Assembly (NCBI GenBank): GCA_024692925.1
Contig: JAILLX010000104.1
Span: forward strand, 1 to 6,389
Source: a bacterium
GTDB taxonomy: Bacteria; Pseudomonadota; Alphaproteobacteria; Rs-D84; CACZYB01
DNA length: 6,389 bases
Direction of reading: 5' to 3'
In this document: positions 5,090-6,389 of the stretch, in pieces
How the letters are laid out: each line of letters begins with the position of its first letter
How positions within the stretch are numbered: the stretch's first letter is position 1
Translations under genes and position numbers: made by a program
The notes under the pieces: generated by a model
What the model was told of the DNA's origin: nothing
The model's database searches: none
What the model saw: the letters and a program-made list of their open reading frames with translations, nothing else

Positions 5090-6309
5090 TGACTAATCAG
5101 TGCGAATATATTGTTGATGATAAAAATTTGGATATAAACCTTGGTGAAAAAGTAAAGGCTGATTTTCCGATTTTTAAAAACAATGATGCAATATATTTTG
5201 ATAACAGTTCTACAACACAAAAACCTCAGTGTGTGATTGATTCAATAAATAGTTATTATACTAAATATTGTGCAAATATTGGGCGTGGTTCATATAGTTG
5301 GGCAAATAAGGCTGAGGCTGAGGTTGAAAAGGTTCGGCAAAAAATTGCTTCGTTTATTGGTGCAAATATTGATGAGATATTTTTTACAAGTGGTGCAACA
5401 GATGCATCAAACCTTATTGCCTATGGTTATGGTCTTAAAAATATTGATACTGATGATGAAATTATGTATTGTTCGGATGACCATAAATCGACCTATCAAC
5501 CATGGGAAAATCTTGTAAAAATACTTGCTGATTATGGTAAAAAGGTTATTGTAAAAAACATCCTTATTGATACAGAGGGGGATTATAAGGAAGATGATTT
5601 GATTGATAAAATTAGCCCAAAAACAAAGGTAATAATACTTACACATATTCATAATACCTATGGTTTGGAAATGGATATTAAAAAAATTGTGCCAAGAATA
5701 AGGGTAAAAAATCCATTAGCAAAAATAGTTTTAGATTGTTCTCAAAGTGTTGGACATATTCCAATTAATCTTAAAAAACTTGATGTGGATTTTGCGTTTT
5801 TTTCTGGTCACAAAATGTTTGCGGATACCGGTATTGGTGTTTGCTATATCAAAAAATCCACTCAATCAGAAATGCAAAAATTTAAGGTTGGTGGTGGCAA
5901 TAATTTATTTGAAGTTGGAACCCAAAATATCTCGGGCATACTTTCACTTGGTTCTGCTGTTGATTATATAAATTCGGTTGGGATTGATAAAATTGAATCC
6001 TATATTAGATATATAACGCGTTATTTGTATTCCAAATTAAAAGTAATATCACAGATTAAATTTTCAAAGGGAATTGATAAGTGTTCCTGTCCTTTGGGAT
6101 TTGGTATAATTTCATTTTCAATTAGTGGTATTCAAAGTTGTGATGTTGGGGATGTCCTTAATGATTACAATATTTTTGTTCGGACAGGTGATTTTTGTAG
6201 GATAACCAAAGATGAAGATTTTATTCGTGTAAGTCTTCATATATACAATACTATTTTTGATATTGACAAGTTTGTAAAGGCAATAAAATATATTGTGTCT
6301 GAAAAGTAA
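5089..6309 (+). CDS. Class V aminotransferase-fold cysteine desulfurase, SufS/CsdA type
   Basis: This cytoplasmic PLP enzyme probably removes sulfur from cysteine as a protein-bound persulfide, releasing alanine. Its 406 residues equal the length of E. coli SufS. IYFDNSSTTQKP (35-46) is the N-terminal signature and NIGRGSYS (63-70) matches the family N-x-x-R-G-x-H. H132 in DDHKSTYQPW is the PLP-stacking His. LDCSQSVGH (215-223) carries the PLP-binding Asp216. K242 in SGHKMFADTGIG is the Schiff-base lysine. FEVGTQNISG (274-283) matches the family EGTP motif. RTGDFC (365-370) holds the catalytic Cys370, where SufS has RTGHHC. RVSLHIYNT (380-388) ends the core. The start overlaps the previous stop in TAATG, with AAGGG (5074-5078) 10 bases upstream, implying translational coupling. 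No SufE/SufU, SufBCD or IscU accompanies it, so general Fe-S assembly is less likely than a dedicated sulfur supply, perhaps to the rhodanese domain next door. Cysteine lyase or a related activity is an alternative. Confidence 0.87.
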   Translation: MTNQCEYIVDDKNLDINLGEKVKADFPIFKNNDAIYFDNSSTTQKPQCVIDSINSYYTKYCANIGRGSYSWANKAEAEVEKVRQKIASFIGANIDEIFFTSGATDASNLIAYGYGLKNIDTDDEIMYCSDDHKSTYQPWENLVKILADYGKKVIVKNILIDTEGDYKEDDLIDKISPKTKVIILTHIHNTYGLEMDIKKIVPRIRVKNPLAKIVLDCSQSVGHIPINLKKLDVDFAFFSGHKMFADTGIGVCYIKKSTQSEMQKFKVGGGNNLFEVGTQNISGILSLGSAVDYINSVGIDKIESYIRYITRYLYSKLKVISQIKFSKGIDKCSCPLGFGIISFSISGIQSCDVGDVLNDYNIFVRTGDFCRITKDEDFIRVSLHIYNTIFDIDKFVKAIKYIVSEK

Positions 6310-6389
6310 TAAGATAATCTTTTTTATAAAAAAATGTGAATTATAATAGACCTTTCTAAAACCTTTGTTTTTAGTCATTTTACAAAATT
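6310..6389. other. Non-coding right edge
   Basis: The 80 bases after the desulfurase stop are very AT-rich. CTAAAA (6356-6361) and TTTTAG (6369-6374) could form a 6-bp stem, and TATAAT occurs at 6342-6347 without a good -35 box. Neither supports a confident terminator or promoter. Whether the operon continues beyond the window is open. Confidence 0.4.

Noticed and set aside
910..6309. A staphyloferrin-type siderophore cluster
   Set aside because: Synthase and decarboxylase resemble SbnA and SbnH types, but no IucA/IucC-type synthetase, SbnB-like dehydrogenase or transporter is in the window, so I keep it only as a hypothesis.
6342..6374. TATAAT at 6342 and a 6-bp CTAAAA/TTTTAG stem at 6356-6374
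   Set aside because: The -10-like box lacks a -35 partner and the stem is short, AT-rich and lacks a clean T-run, so neither a promoter nor a terminator is supported.

Overview
This is an AT-rich bacterial window (roughly 30% G+C by eye) using the standard genetic code. It contains one complete tRNA gene, the start of a small membrane-protein gene running off the left edge, and a compact five-gene operon that fills most of the window (910-6309, + strand). The organism cannot be named from this alone. Vegetative-type -35/-10 boxes, an encoded CCA on the tRNA and AGGAG-type ribosome binding sites say only that it is a bacterium. The anticodon arm of the tRNA (CGGA-ATCATAA-TCCG) resembles elongator tRNA-Met of Alphaproteobacteria as I remember them, so an AT-rich alphaproteobacterium is a weak suggestion.

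Layout. Positions 1-245 (minus strand) encode the first 81 residues of a small two-helix membrane protein, with its own promoter at 272-300. Positions 434-588 form a self-contained tRNA-Met(CAT) unit: a strong promoter (TTGACA-N17-TATTAT), the tRNA with CCA, and a GC-rich hairpin terminator. Positions 589-875 look non-coding, holding only a weak hairpin and the probable operon promoter. From 910 rightwards come a Fur-family metalloregulator, a CooC-like deviant-Walker-A ATPase, a PLP-dependent decarboxylase of the alanine-racemase-fold family, a cysteine-synthase/SbnA-type PLP enzyme fused to a rhodanese domain, and a SufS-type cysteine desulfurase. Four genes follow the regulator with gaps or overlaps of -8 to +9 bases, so they are almost certainly one transcript. 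The last 80 bases hold nothing firm.

How the genes may work together (inference). A Fur-box-like palindrome sits between the likely operon promoter and the regulator start, so the operon may be metal-responsive and autoregulated. The four enzymes combine beta-replacement on an activated serine or cysteine, sulfur relay (desulfurase and rhodanese, both with their catalytic cysteine), amino-acid decarboxylation, and a metal-chaperone-type ATPase. SbnA-like synthases and Alr-fold decarboxylases also occur together in siderophore loci such as staphyloferrin B. Here, however, no NIS synthetase, NRPS or transporter is visible. The set therefore looks like a pathway to a small amino-acid-derived, possibly sulfur-containing metal ligand, or to a metallocofactor. 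I do not recognise this combination as a named system, and it is the main item of interest.
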